DNA of 64,000 nucleotides, from the NCBI GenBank assembly GCA_964393405.1, contig CAYMTR010000003.1:73859-137858 (forward strand). Reading direction: 5' to 3'. The notes beneath the pieces were generated by a model. That model searched no databases. It was given only the letters and a program-made list of their open reading frames with translations, and had not been told where the DNA came from. The first letter of the stretch is position 1, and the number at the start of each line of letters is the position of its first letter. Below are positions 44,473 to 54,745 of this stretch, piece after piece. Made by a program: the position numbers and the translations under genes. This DNA comes from CAYMTR01 sp964393405. GTDB lineage: Bacteria; Bacteroidota; Bacteroidia; Bacteroidales; Prolixibacteraceae.

Positions 44473-45768
44473 ATGAAATATTACAGTACAAAAAAATCTA
44501 TTACAGATGTTGATCTTAGACAGGCTGTTACTAAAGGTCTGGCTGATGATAATGGATTATTCATGCCCGAAAGGATTGAAAAATTTGATAACACCTTTTT
44601 TAAAAACATTGAAGACCTTTCTTTTCAGGAAATTTCATTTAGAGTCGCTCAGAAGTTTTTTGGTGAAGACATTGAGGAAAATAAGCTTAAAGAAATCGTA
44701 TATGATACTTTGTCTTTCGATTGTCCTGTCGTTAATGTTCACGATAATATTTTCAGCTTAGAGCTTTTCCATGGACCAACTCTTGCTTTTAAGGATGTAG
44801 GCGCAAGGTTCATGGCAAGGTTACTGGCTTATTTTTTAGGTGAATCAGACCAACTCGTAAACGTTCTTGTCGCAACATCCGGTGATACTGGTAGCGCTGT
44901 GGCTAATGGGTTTTTAGGTGTCCCAGGAATTCATGTCTACGTTTTATATCCTAAAGGTAAAGTAAGTGCTATTCAGGAATCTCAGTTTACTACTCTGGGA
45001 CAAAACATTACTGCTATTGAAATTGATGGTACTTTTGACGATTGTCAAAGACTTGTAAAATCAGCTTTCCTAGATAAAGATTTAAATAAAAAATTGATCC
45101 TTACCTCAGCTAACTCAATCAACGTAGCAAGATTCCTGCCTCAAGCGTTTTATTATTTTAATGCTTATGCAAGAGTTGAGAATAAAGACAAACAATTAGT
45201 TATTTCTGTTCCAAGTGGGAATTTTGGAAATCTGACTGCAGGTTTGTTTGCTAAAAGGATGGGATTACCCGTTCATAAGTTTATTGCTGCTAATAATGAA
45301 AATGACATCGTTTATAATTATCTGAAGGACGGTAAATATAATCCTCGCCCTTCAGTTCAAACATTAGCTAATGCAATGGATGTTGGTGATCCAAGCAATT
45401 TTGTTAGGATTATTGATTTATACAATAATGATTTTAACGAATTAACTAATGACCTTGTCGGATTTAGATATTCAGATGATCAAATAAGAAGCACAATTAA
45501 AAGGGTATTCGACGAATGGAATTATCTTCTTGATCCTCATGGAGCTTGCGGTTATATGTCCCTCGAAGAATATCTTGCCAAAGACCAGACAGGTATCTTT
45601 CTTGAAACTGCACATCCTGCTAAATTCACAGAGACAGTCGAAGCGATAGTAGGAAAAGGGAACGTGCCACTGCCCGATAAACTTGCTTTATTTATGAAGG
45701 GACATAAGCAAAGCATTGAAATGGACCAAAGTTTCAATAGTTTTAAATCTTTTCTTATGAACAGATAA
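44473..45768 (+). CDS. thrC: Threonine synthase
   Basis: ThrC converts O-phosphohomoserine to threonine with PLP. The 431 residues have the family opening YYSTKKSITDVDLRQAV, the PLP-lysine motif HGPTLAFKDVGARFM (about 98-112), VATSGDTGSAVANGF and SGNFGNLTAG. It is separated from thrA and the probable homoserine kinase by the histidine kinase on the opposite strand. Confidence 0.96.
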   Translation: MKYYSTKKSITDVDLRQAVTKGLADDNGLFMPERIEKFDNTFFKNIEDLSFQEISFRVAQKFFGEDIEENKLKEIVYDTLSFDCPVVNVHDNIFSLELFHGPTLAFKDVGARFMARLLAYFLGESDQLVNVLVATSGDTGSAVANGFLGVPGIHVYVLYPKGKVSAIQESQFTTLGQNITAIEIDGTFDDCQRLVKSAFLDKDLNKKLILTSANSINVARFLPQAFYYFNAYARVENKDKQLVISVPSGNFGNLTAGLFAKRMGLPVHKFIAANNENDIVYNYLKDGKYNPRPSVQTLANAMDVGDPSNFVRIIDLYNNDFNELTNDLVGFRYSDDQIRSTIKRVFDEWNYLLDPHGACGYMSLEEYLAKDQTGIFLETAHPAKFTETVEAIVGKGNVPLPDKLALFMKGHKQSIEMDQSFNSFKSFLMNR

Positions 45769-45772
45769 AACT

Positions 45773-45807
45773 AAAAAAGGCAGTCAAATATTTTGACTGC
45801 CTTTTTT
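45773..45807. terminator. Bidirectional terminator between thrC and ppiD
   Basis: A perfect 16-bp stem, AAAAAAGGCAGTCAAA (45773-45788) with its complement (45792-45807) and a 3-nt loop, carries A- and T-runs on both sides and serves both convergent genes. Confidence 0.93.
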
Positions 45808-45830
45808 ATGTTTCTTGAGATTAAACTCGA

Positions 45831-47945
45831 TTAATAGAATTTGGATCTCTTATCAACAATCTCTGTATTTTCTTTTATAGTTTCAAAAGCCTGATAGCTG
45901 GCCCTATAATTTGAAGTCTGATAAAGGCTTTGTTTTTCTGCTTCAATGTTTCCTGTGCTTGAACCTGACTTGTTTGTTAATTGGATCATATAAACACCAT
46001 TTCTGCCAACAATAGGATTCGATAGTTGGTTTACATCTAATGCTGCTACAGCTCCATTTACAACAGGTTCGTACCCAATTGCATTTACTGATCCAAATGC
46101 AAGACGGAAACCACTGGCTTCTTCTACATTGAGACCTAAAGCAGATGCTGTTGATTCTATTGAAGAACTTTTTGCAGAACTAAACTTTTCAGCTAATTTT
46201 TCTTGTTTCTTCTCTTTTATCACAGCTAATTGAACTGCTGATTTTACTTTTGAATATTCCTGAATTCCTGCTTCATCGGCTGATACTAATGCAGAAACAA
46301 CAAACTTATTCTCGAGTTCAAATACAGGTGAACGATCTACTCCGATAATTAATTCACCAACTTCAGCTTCTGTAAATGCAGGACGGATAATTGCTCTTGC
46401 AGTACCTATACCGGCTATTGAACGATCGTTTTCTCCTACAGTTATTGTATTGGCTTTTAAAAGCTGTTGGCTCGCATATTTATTGAACCCATCAAGATCC
46501 TGGGCATTAGCAGCAAATTTGCTGGCTTCTGAATAAAGTTTCTGATATGTTGCAGTACTTGCAGTTACAGAACGGTCTACAATCGCTAACTGATAATGTT
46601 TACTTTTTGTTCCTTGCTCAGTTACTTTTAAAAGATGGAAACCAAACTGAGTTTGCACCTTAACAATTTCTCCCTTTTCTGATTCAAACGCTGCTTTATC
46701 GAACTCAGGAACCATCATGCCTGGCTTAAACCAACCAAGATCTCCGCCTAGTTCTGCTGACCCATCCTCTGAATTATCTTTAGCTGCTTGTTCAAATGTT
46801 GTTCTGCCGCTTTCAATTTTATTTTTCAAACTGTCAATTGTCGATTCCGCTGCTTTTAAATTTTCAGCGTTTTGAACCCTGATTAAGATGTGGCTTGCCT
46901 TAACTGAATCAGGAAGCATTTTTGAATCATTTAATTTGAACAATTTGTATGTTTCACCATCTTTTATTGGTCCGTAGATGTCATTAATAGACGCATATGA
47001 TACCCATTCTGAGATAGGTGAAGTAATATCTTTAGGTGCCTGAAACTGACCTGAAAATCTTGTGTCAGAATTCATGTTGACAAATTGCATATTGTCGCTG
47101 GCTCTTTCAAACTCTCCTTTGATATTATTTATCCAGTTTAATGCTTCAGCATCATCTTCAGGTGAAGGTTTAATGTCGAACACAACATATGAAATTGTCC
47201 TTTTAGCCTTCTGCTCATAGATTTCTTTATTTTCTTCGTAGTACTTCTTTAGGTCAGACTCGGTAATTGAGACTTCTGAATCAGGCATATCAGAAAATTT
47301 CTTTTGGATAAATTTCAAGTCAGCAACAATATTCTTTTCAGGAATACTAAGTTTTGCCTGCAACGAATTTGCATATAAGCTCTTGGCTATAAGATCAGTA
47401 TATTTAGATAATTTCTTTGTTGTAATTATCTGATTTTCTATGTTTAACCATGATTCCTTTTGTGGAGCATCAGGATTTTCTTCAATGTATTTTAGAAATT
47501 GAATCACGTTAGCTTTATTAACCTGACGTGTTTGTGGGTCTCCAAAGATTTGTGTAATGATTGGATGTAGATTTTTCCCCTGAACCATGTCGAAAACTTC
47601 TTCTGAAGTAATGTCGATTCCTAAATTTTTGTATATGCCCGACATTATTTTTTCCTGAACAAGTGCATCCCAAGCCTGATTTAATATCTGCTGATGAGCA
47701 TCTTCGTCAAGGTTGTTTGTTTGATTGTTTGATTTGTAGATTTTTGCAATTTCATCATACTTTGTCTGGAATTCAGTATAATCGACATTCTCGCCATCAA
47801 TTTTGCCAATTTGCATTTGCTTGCCTCTTAGCATTGAACCTCCAGATTGCAATAAATCTCCAAGAATAAAGGCAGCAAGAGCAATAAAAATAACTGCAGC
47901 TAGCAGAACCCCTGCTTTGTTTCTTAGTTTTTGTAAAGTTGCCAT
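45831..47945 (-). CDS. ppiD: PpiD-type membrane-anchored peptidyl-prolyl isomerase
   Basis: The 704 residues have one N-terminal membrane helix (GVLLAAVIFIALAAFILGDLL), a SurA_N-like chaperone region (about 40-200) and a parvulin domain (about 345-450, VKASHILIRVQNAENL, DLGWFKPGMMVPEFDKAAF). A second, weaker repeat follows. Such proteins help fold exported proteins at the periplasmic face. It is the last gene of the nadB-to-ppiD run, 96 bp after the CNNM gene. Confidence 0.9.
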   Translation of the reverse strand: MATLQKLRNKAGVLLAAVIFIALAAFILGDLLQSGGSMLRGKQMQIGKIDGENVDYTEFQTKYDEIAKIYKSNNQTNNLDEDAHQQILNQAWDALVQEKIMSGIYKNLGIDITSEEVFDMVQGKNLHPIITQIFGDPQTRQVNKANVIQFLKYIEENPDAPQKESWLNIENQIITTKKLSKYTDLIAKSLYANSLQAKLSIPEKNIVADLKFIQKKFSDMPDSEVSITESDLKKYYEENKEIYEQKAKRTISYVVFDIKPSPEDDAEALNWINNIKGEFERASDNMQFVNMNSDTRFSGQFQAPKDITSPISEWVSYASINDIYGPIKDGETYKLFKLNDSKMLPDSVKASHILIRVQNAENLKAAESTIDSLKNKIESGRTTFEQAAKDNSEDGSAELGGDLGWFKPGMMVPEFDKAAFESEKGEIVKVQTQFGFHLLKVTEQGTKSKHYQLAIVDRSVTASTATYQKLYSEASKFAANAQDLDGFNKYASQQLLKANTITVGENDRSIAGIGTARAIIRPAFTEAEVGELIIGVDRSPVFELENKFVVSALVSADEAGIQEYSKVKSAVQLAVIKEKKQEKLAEKFSSAKSSSIESTASALGLNVEEASGFRLAFGSVNAIGYEPVVNGAVAALDVNQLSNPIVGRNGVYMIQLTNKSGSSTGNIEAEKQSLYQTSNYRASYQAFETIKENTEIVDKRSKFY

Positions 47946-48040
47946 TTGAATAATGTTATTTTGCTTTTATTTATTTTTTAAAAATTCAGGCTACGAAGAT
48001 AATAATTTTACTTTTCTATCCTAACGCAATAAAGATCTGT

Positions 48041-49309
48041 TTAATCAAAATCCAATATTTTCATTAATACTAGCTCTATTTTTGTTTCACTAGCCTTTAA
48101 TATCCTGAATTCAAAATTATCAATTGTTATTATGGAATTATTTTTAGGAATGTTTTCATGCTCGTTTATTATCAATCCGGCTAAAGTGTCGTATTCATCA
48201 TCTTCGGGTAGCCCAAGATGATATTTTTCATTTAAAAATCCAATTTCATGACGTGCAGAAAATATCCATTCTGTATCATTTACCCTTTTGATAACAAGAT
48301 CATCCGTATCGTGCTCATCTTCTATCTCACCAAATATTTCTTCAAGTATGTCCTCTGTTGTTACTAGCCCCGATGTTCCTCCATATTCATCAACCACCAC
48401 TGCAATCGTTTTGTGTTTTTGAGTGAAAATCTTTAAAAGATTGTTTGCTGTCATTGTTTCCGGAATTATGGAAATAGGGTTCATTATCGTTTTTAAAGAA
48501 GAAGGGTTCTTAAACAATTGTGAAGTATGTATATATCCTATGATATTGTCTATTGAATCGTTGTAAATAAGGATTTTTGAAAAGCCTGTATCTATAAACC
48601 TGTTTTTTAATTCTTCGATAGTACTTGTATCTTCCATTGCTTCAATCTCAGTTCTGTGAACCATGCAATCCCTCACTTTAACTTTTGAAAAATCAAGCGC
48701 ATTCTTAAATAGTTTTATTTCCGTTTCTTCTTCGTAATTGTTTTTTAGAGCAGGCTTATCAAGCTGATTTATATAATGATCAAGATCAATTCTTGTGAAT
48801 ATTATTTTTTCCGACTCGGGACTAACTTCTTTTCTGAAAATGTATTTTATTATCAACATCGACAGGAACATAGAAATCTTAGCAATAGGGTATAGTAAAA
48901 TGTAAAAAAGAAGTACAGGAAAGGCGAAAAACCTTAATACTGCATTAGCATTTATTCTAAATAATGTCTTTGGTAAAAACTCGGCTGTAAATAGTATTAA
49001 CAACGTTGAAATCAATGTCTGAAACAAAAGCACAAGTATATCTGAACTTATAAAAGATTGGATTGGAGGCTCCAACAATTTTGCAATTGCAAGACCATAT
49101 ATAACAAGTGAAATATTGTTGCCTACAAGCATTGTGGCAATGTATTGTTCTGAATTGGAAGAGAAAATATTTAGAATACTTGAAGTCATGGTACCCTTTT
49201 GTTTGTCAACTTCAAGCCTCATTTTATTTGAAGATACATAAGCTATTTCCATTCCTGAAAAGAAGAATGAAAATGTAATTGTGACTAATATTATAATTAT
49301 CTCAGTCAT
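48041..49309 (-). CDS. CNNM/CorC-type membrane protein with CBS domains (hemolysin family)
   Basis: The 422 residues have a four-helix DUF21/CNNM membrane domain (about 1-165, starting FSFFFSGMEIAYVSSNKMRL). A CBS pair follows (about 210-330, MVHRTEIEAMEDTS, VVVDEYGGTSGLVTTEDILEEIFGE in pieces) and a CorC_HlyC domain ends it (about 340-420). Members act in Mg/Co transport or, in gliding bacteria, as GldE-like proteins; neither is proven here. It begins 5 bp after lptC. Confidence 0.9.
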   Translation of the reverse strand: MTEIIIILVTITFSFFFSGMEIAYVSSNKMRLEVDKQKGTMTSSILNIFSSNSEQYIATMLVGNNISLVIYGLAIAKLLEPPIQSFISSDILVLLFQTLISTLLILFTAEFLPKTLFRINANAVLRFFAFPVLLFYILLYPIAKISMFLSMLIIKYIFRKEVSPESEKIIFTRIDLDHYINQLDKPALKNNYEEETEIKLFKNALDFSKVKVRDCMVHRTEIEAMEDTSTIEELKNRFIDTGFSKILIYNDSIDNIIGYIHTSQLFKNPSSLKTIMNPISIIPETMTANNLLKIFTQKHKTIAVVVDEYGGTSGLVTTEDILEEIFGEIEDEHDTDDLVIKRVNDTEWIFSARHEIGFLNEKYHLGLPEDDEYDTLAGLIINEHENIPKNNSIITIDNFEFRILKASETKIELVLMKILDFD

Positions 49310-49314
49310 GACTT

Positions 49315-49893
49315 TTATTGTTCAACTTCAATGACAAATGTCCCCTTAGGTTTAACAATTCTCCATTTTGTCATTTGTAGGTCAGATTCAAATCCTGTCC
49401 CAGTGAATATCTTATCTTTGGTAATAATTTTAACAAATTGATCAGAATATATTATTTCCTTTTTCTCGTCCCAAAATAAAAGCTCAGTCAACAGTGAATC
49501 ACCGGTTTCTGTCACGGCTACAACATCTTGTTTTGCTTCCCAAAGAGATCTTTGGTCGTAATATTTTCCGTATAATGCTTTAATGCTCGAAGTTACTTTA
49601 TTTTTGCTATCATACTGCTCAATCCTGAATCCTTTTGGAAATTCGTTGTAAGGAGGTTCTTCATCCTGAAAAATTTTCACTTCCGGGCATGTAAGTTTAA
49701 AACGTATGATTGCTGAATCTGAATATATCATTTCAATGCTGTCGCCTATAACTTCGGGTGCTCCCGGAGGATGCGTAAATGCTGCAATCTGCTCAATATT
49801 ATTGTTCTTGCATGATAAAAAAAGCATTGCAATCCCCGTAAAGATTGCAATGCTTAATATATTTCTTTTAATGATGTTCTTATTTTTTAACAC
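49315..49893 (-). CDS. lptC: LPS export protein LptC, lipoprotein form
   Basis: LptC forms part of the periplasmic Lpt bridge to LptD. The 192 residues have a signal peptide with a lipobox ending FLSC (residue about 27). A beta-jellyroll follows, with ARFKL-like strands, YPNEFPKG-like turn and the family end KWRIVKPKGTFVIEV; the exact turn I see is NEFPKGFRIEQYD. The start overlaps the upstream TPR gene by 14 bp, implying co-translation. LptD lies at 16-19 kb. Confidence 0.85.
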   Translation of the reverse strand: MLKNKNIIKRNILSIAIFTGIAMLFLSCKNNNIEQIAAFTHPPGAPEVIGDSIEMIYSDSAIIRFKLTCPEVKIFQDEEPPYNEFPKGFRIEQYDSKNKVTSSIKALYGKYYDQRSLWEAKQDVVAVTETGDSLLTELLFWDEKKEIIYSDQFVKIITKDKIFTGTGFESDLQMTKWRIVKPKGTFVIEVEQ

Positions 49894-51490
49894 GGACTAC
49901 TGTGCTTTCGTTAATCCATCCTCCTACGGTGTATCTACCACCTTCGGTTAAGCTTCTGAAGAAAACTTCTTCTTTATTTGGGAAATAGTTTCTATAGAAA
50001 CTGGCCTTACTTTCGCCATCATTTTTGCAATTCGCATATCTTGATGCTCTTTCAAAGTTGTCTACTGCTATCCAGAAAACTGTTGAGCGTTCAAAGTCAT
50101 CATCACTGAATCCTTTTGCTGATTGAGCATATACTTCTCCAAGTAACATATATGCTTCACAATAATCACTTTTCAGTTTTATGGCTTCACCAGCCATTGT
50201 GCTTGCATGCTGCAATTTGCTGTGTTGTAGACCTAGCATCCCTGAATAGTAATAATACATTGCTTTATTTTCAGGATTTTGCTCTCCTGTATAAGCTTTT
50301 TCATAATAGTCAAATGCCTTATCGTATTTCTCTTTCTTTACGAACATGTTTGCCATATTGAAAGCAGCATCTGGTGATGGTTCAAGATCATAAAGCTTTT
50401 CTGAGGCATTTGCATATATGTCACTGTCTGTACATCCTTCTTTTCTTAGCATTTTTACTATCTTCTTGACAAGAACAAGATCTGAAGGATTTTGTTTGAA
50501 CTTAACAGTGTATAATTCTACCATTGTTTTGCAGTCCATAGCTCCACTGCTTTCTACTATCTGTTCAACAAGTGGTTCTGCTTGCAATGCTTTATCTTTT
50601 GTTGCTTCATTCTTCTTTTGCTCATCAATGATAGTCATTATCTTTTCATAGTTGTCAATAACTGTGGCATTGTCAAATTCATTGAATGCGTACAATCTTT
50701 TTGTTGATTGCATAAAAAGAACCATAACTGCCGGCTCAGCATTGACCCCTGATTCAGCTATTGATTTTTCAGCAAAACCGTAACCTTTTTTGATGCCTTC
50801 TTTTAACTGACTTTCATTCAAATCTAATGTCAGTACTGTTTCAAGGTACTTTGCAGCTTTTCTTCCCATCAATTCACCTACATTGTCCATATACTTCATC
50901 CTCTTGTCGTAAATTTGCATCAAGGTGTCCAGATATATATTTTTAGTTTTGCTGTCTAATGCATCTTTGAGGTATTTCTCATACATATTCAAACCATCAA
51001 TGTAGATCTGAGCTGTAGATTTAGGATATAAGCTGTATAGTTTTTTCCAGTGGGGCAATGCAGATGTGTAATCATTCTGTTTGTAAAACTCACGGTACAA
51101 AGATAAATTATTCAAAAACTCCATATCGCGTTCTTTTGTAAGCTGCTCGATATCTTTAAGGATAACTCCTGGTTCGTCAGACATTTCCGGAATTGGGTTT
51201 CCATCCCAGCTGAAGTTTATAACGTCTGAAGTGTTTGTTGAAATATCAAGTTTCTTTGAATCGTCAAGAAACGTGAATTTCAAATATTTTGTTTTGGCAC
51301 TGATTTGGATTTCGTATTTCCCGTCGAAACTAGTATAATAACTGCTGTTTGTCTTATTTGCTTCAACTTGAATACCCCCGGCAGGTTTTCCATCAAGAAA
51401 AACTGTACCTGTGACCTTTCTTTGGGCAAATGTGAAATTTGCCAGTAAAACCAGCGAAATTATACCTAATGTTCTTGCTATCGTTTTCAT
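49880..51490 (-). CDS. Exported TPR protein with N-terminal carboxypeptidase-regulatory-like domain
   Basis: The 536 residues have a signal peptide (RTLGIISLVLLANFTFAQ). A CarboxypepD_reg-like beta domain follows (about 22-95, VTGTVFLDGKPAGGIQVEA). TPR-type helices make up the rest (about 120-500, for example YTSALPHWKKLYSLYP and YDKAFDYYEKAYTGEQNPE). Its position between coaX and lptC is conserved in this phylum as I recall, and suggests envelope assembly; the function is unknown. Confidence 0.82.
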   Translation of the reverse strand: MKTIARTLGIISLVLLANFTFAQRKVTGTVFLDGKPAGGIQVEANKTNSSYYTSFDGKYEIQISAKTKYLKFTFLDDSKKLDISTNTSDVINFSWDGNPIPEMSDEPGVILKDIEQLTKERDMEFLNNLSLYREFYKQNDYTSALPHWKKLYSLYPKSTAQIYIDGLNMYEKYLKDALDSKTKNIYLDTLMQIYDKRMKYMDNVGELMGRKAAKYLETVLTLDLNESQLKEGIKKGYGFAEKSIAESGVNAEPAVMVLFMQSTKRLYAFNEFDNATVIDNYEKIMTIIDEQKKNEATKDKALQAEPLVEQIVESSGAMDCKTMVELYTVKFKQNPSDLVLVKKIVKMLRKEGCTDSDIYANASEKLYDLEPSPDAAFNMANMFVKKEKYDKAFDYYEKAYTGEQNPENKAMYYYYSGMLGLQHSKLQHASTMAGEAIKLKSDYCEAYMLLGEVYAQSAKGFSDDDFERSTVFWIAVDNFERASRYANCKNDGESKASFYRNYFPNKEEVFFRSLTEGGRYTVGGWINESTVVRVKK

Positions 51491-51551
51491 AATAATCTTT
51501 TTTCTTTTACCACATCCAAAATTGATGCCAATATACTGTTCTTGGTTATAA

Positions 51552-52286
51552 TTAATTTATATGATTGAACTCTAAAATTCTATTTAATCCTATAAGGGTA
51601 ATTTCAAGGCTTACAAAATTGTAACTTTTTAATAATTTTTCAAAATACTTTGTGTCTCCACCAGTTAAAATAATGAATAAATTTTCACTAAAAGTGTTAA
51701 AATAGTTAAAAACCGAATTTATCTCTCCGTTAAGCCCATATTGAATACCTCCAATTATTGAAGAATTTGTATCGTTGCCGGAATAATCACCCGGCGAATC
51801 TGTATGCAATAAAGGCAATTTGTTCGTAAATTGATGCAAAGCTTTAAATCTCATTGAAAGACCAGGAGTTATAAATCCTCCTTTATATTGGTTTTCTTTA
51901 TTAATAAAGTCGTAAGTTACTGCTGTCCCTGCGTCTATTACAAGTAAATCTCTGTCCGGAAAAAGAAAATTTGCTCCTACTACTGCTGCAAGACGGTCTT
52001 TTCCTAGGGTTTCTGGCGTCTTGTAGCAATTTTCTATTGGAATTTTTGTTTCGTGGCTTAGAAACAGAACTGGTTTTAATTCGGTTTTTAGAATTTCAAT
52101 CAATTCTTCAGGTTTCTCCCTGACTGATGATATTATTGCAGCATTTATTGAGGGATAATCTTCCTTTAGAATTTTAAAGTCTTTATATTCAAACTCCTCC
52201 ACAGGAAAACAAATCATTAATTCACCATTGTTGAACACTGCAACTTTGGTTCTTGAGTTTCCTATGTCGATTATGAGGTTTTGCAT
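51552..52286 (-). CDS. coaX: Type III pantothenate kinase
   Basis: CoaX phosphorylates pantothenate in CoA synthesis. The 244 residues carry the ASKHA motifs NLIIDIGNSRTKVAVF (phosphate 1), GKDRLAAVVGANFLFP, the catalytic VIDAGTAVTYDFI and GGFITPGLSMRFKALH. The start codon shares its last base position with the nadC stop region (end at 52286 for both), so the genes overlap and are probably coupled. Confidence 0.94.
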   Translation of the reverse strand: MQNLIIDIGNSRTKVAVFNNGELMICFPVEEFEYKDFKILKEDYPSINAAIISSVREKPEELIEILKTELKPVLFLSHETKIPIENCYKTPETLGKDRLAAVVGANFLFPDRDLLVIDAGTAVTYDFINKENQYKGGFITPGLSMRFKALHQFTNKLPLLHTDSPGDYSGNDTNSSIIGGIQYGLNGEINSVFNYFNTFSENLFIILTGGDTKYFEKLLKSYNFVSLEITLIGLNRILEFNHIN

Positions 52287-53128
52287 TATTTTTTAATTTT
52301 CTGACTTATGTCAAGGGCTATCACTGAATGTGTAAGCGATCCTATCGATATAAAATCGACACCTGTGGATGCAACTTCCCTTACTCTTTCAATAGTCATG
52401 TTGCCAGATGCTTCAACCTTTGCCCGACCATCTATTATTTTAACAGCCTCACTCATAGTAGCATTATCCATATTATCAAGCATAATGACATCTGCATTTA
52501 CACTTAATGCTTCCCTGACTTCTTCAAGTGTTGTTGTTTCAACTTCAATTTTTATGTCTGATGCTATATTTGGCCTTATCGCGTTTACAGCATTAATAAT
52601 GCCCCCCGCAACACTGATATGATTATCTTTAATCATAACCATATCATAAAGTCCTATCCGATGATTTGTTCCTCCTCCTGCTTTAACAGCATATTTATCT
52701 AGTAATCTTAATCCGGGAACAGTCTTTCTGGTGTCAAGTATCTCTGTTTTATATCCTTTCACTGCTTCTACAAACTTTGACGTAGCTGTTGCTATTCCAG
52801 ACATTCTTTGTAAAAAGTTCAAAGCTAGTCTTTCACCGGTGAGTATTGCCCTGTATGATCCTTTTATTGTGCAAATTACCTGTCCTTTTTCAACTTTATC
52901 TCCATCTTTCAGATATGAAATAAACTCAGCGTTAGGATCAAGTTTTTTAAATACTCTTTCTGCAACCATCAATCCGGCAATTACTCCCTCTGATTTTGCT
53001 TTCATTACAGCCTCAGTCTGATAATGAGCAGGAATAAGCATATCTGTTGTGATATCGCCGGTGTTGACATCTTCTTTTAGCCCTGCTTCAATCAGGGGAT
53101 CAATGTTTTCTGACAAAATCTTATCCAT
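52286..53128 (-). CDS. nadC: Quinolinate phosphoribosyltransferase
   Basis: NadC turns quinolinate and PRPP into nicotinate mononucleotide. The 280 residues show LKEDVNTGDITTDMLIP, NFLQRMSGIAT, DTRKTVPGLRLLDKYAV, GGGTNHRIGLYDMVMIKDNH and the C-terminal barrel with MLDNMDNATMSEAV. It overlaps nadB by 8 bp and coaX at its 3' end; nadA is not in the window. Confidence 0.96.
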   Translation of the reverse strand: MDKILSENIDPLIEAGLKEDVNTGDITTDMLIPAHYQTEAVMKAKSEGVIAGLMVAERVFKKLDPNAEFISYLKDGDKVEKGQVICTIKGSYRAILTGERLALNFLQRMSGIATATSKFVEAVKGYKTEILDTRKTVPGLRLLDKYAVKAGGGTNHRIGLYDMVMIKDNHISVAGGIINAVNAIRPNIASDIKIEVETTTLEEVREALSVNADVIMLDNMDNATMSEAVKIIDGRAKVEASGNMTIERVREVASTGVDFISIGSLTHSVIALDISQKIKK

Positions 53129-54704
53129 TATTCTTCTTTCTTACAGGAACAAACGACGGTTCTTTATTTATTTGTTGAACAATATGAAAATCCATTGCCG
53201 GATTTGTTTCAGGATAATCTTCCCTTACATGTCCTCCACGACTTTCTTTTCTTATTATTGCTGAATTTGAAATAAGAAAACCGATATTGGCAATGTTGTT
53301 TATTTTGTTCAAATTATATTCGTAGGTTTTATCTTTATATTCATGTCTGATTTCGTTCAGCCTCTCAACTGCTTTCTTAAGGCCATCTTCATTTCTTACA
53401 AGACATACATTCTTTGACATTATATCTGATATTTCATTTTTGTAATCAAGAAATATCTTAACATTGTCTTTATCATATACTACCGGTGAAAGCTCATTGT
53501 CTGGTATTGGTTGATTTACATACTGTTTAGAGTGTAAAGCTGCTCTTCTTGCAAATACGAGGCATTCAAGTAATGAATTGCTAGCTAATCGGTTAGCGCC
53601 CATAACTCCGGTTGAAGCTACTTCACCACAAGCCCATAGCCCCTGTATGTTGGTTTCTCCGTTTAGACCGGTATGTATTCCTCCTACCATATAATGTGCT
53701 GCAGGTGCTATTGGAATAATATCTTTTGTAATATCTAATCCTTTTTTCAACACCTCTTCATATATTGCAGAAAATCTTTCTTTTATGTATTCTTTGTTGA
53801 TGTGCTTTAATGAAAGGTAAACATTTGGTGCATCATCTTTTTTCATTTGATTATAAATCGCACTTGCAACAGTATCTCTTGGTGCTAATTCAGCTAATGG
53901 ATGTTGTCCAACCATGAACCTGTCACCGTTTTTATCAAGTAGATATGCACCTTCACCCCTGATAGCTTCACTTAAAAGAAAAGCATCCTGTCCGGGTATC
54001 ATCAAAGCAGTTGGATGAAACTGAATGAACTCCATGTCAACCAGCTGAACTCCTGCGTTCCAAGCAAGAGCTATGCCGTCGCCTGTTGCAGTATATGGAT
54101 TTGTGCTTCTCTGATATAAACGAGATAAGCCTCCTGTCGATAAAATAACAGCATTTGTGCGGAATTGTATTGTCGACATATCGTCAAAGCAAATAGCCTT
54201 CAAACCGCAGCATTTACCATCAACAGTTATTAATTCTAATGCTTTAGTATGCTGATATGCAGTGATATTGGATATTTCTTTTACTTTCTCAACCATGAAC
54301 TTGGTCATTTCCCTACCGGTCGATGCTCCTCCCGCATGAAAAATTCTTCTTTTTGAATGACCTCCTTCAAGCCCCAGTACATATTCGCCGTTCTCTTTGT
54401 CAAATTTCATCCCCATTTCAATGAGCTCAACTATCCTTTCTTTTCCTTCATTGACAAGTATCTCTACTGAGTCGTAATCGCAAAGCCCACGACCGGCAAT
54501 AAGTGTGTCATTTATATGATCCTCAGGTGAGTCGTCAGGGTGGAGGGCAGCTGCTATACCTCCCTGCGCAAAATATGAGTTGCTGACGTCAAGACCCGCT
54601 TTTGTGACAATTGCGACATTTCCATACCTCGAAGCATAAAACGCCGCTGTAAGACCCGCTAATCCGCTTCCTACAATTACAAAATCATGTTCAATAATTT
54701 TCAT
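53121..54704 (-). CDS. nadB: L-aspartate oxidase
   Basis: NadB is the FAD enzyme that oxidises aspartate to iminoaspartate for NAD synthesis. The 527 residues have the dinucleotide motif DFVIVGSGLAGLTAAFYAS, the family SYFAQGGIAAAL, the active-site region GGHSKRRIFHAGGASTG, and HPTAL, RGEGAYLLD and AAHYMVGGIHTGLNG blocks. It heads the nadB-nadC-coaX-TPR-lptC-CNNM-ppiD run and has a promoter with a palindromic spacer upstream. Confidence 0.96.
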   Translation of the reverse strand: MKIIEHDFVIVGSGLAGLTAAFYASRYGNVAIVTKAGLDVSNSYFAQGGIAAALHPDDSPEDHINDTLIAGRGLCDYDSVEILVNEGKERIVELIEMGMKFDKENGEYVLGLEGGHSKRRIFHAGGASTGREMTKFMVEKVKEISNITAYQHTKALELITVDGKCCGLKAICFDDMSTIQFRTNAVILSTGGLSRLYQRSTNPYTATGDGIALAWNAGVQLVDMEFIQFHPTALMIPGQDAFLLSEAIRGEGAYLLDKNGDRFMVGQHPLAELAPRDTVASAIYNQMKKDDAPNVYLSLKHINKEYIKERFSAIYEEVLKKGLDITKDIIPIAPAAHYMVGGIHTGLNGETNIQGLWACGEVASTGVMGANRLASNSLLECLVFARRAALHSKQYVNQPIPDNELSPVVYDKDNVKIFLDYKNEISDIMSKNVCLVRNEDGLKKAVERLNEIRHEYKDKTYEYNLNKINNIANIGFLISNSAIIRKESRGGHVREDYPETNPAMDFHIVQQINKEPSFVPVRKKNNG

Positions 54705-54745
54705 CTACAATTTTCTTTTAATATAAATGAAGAGTATTTTCAGTT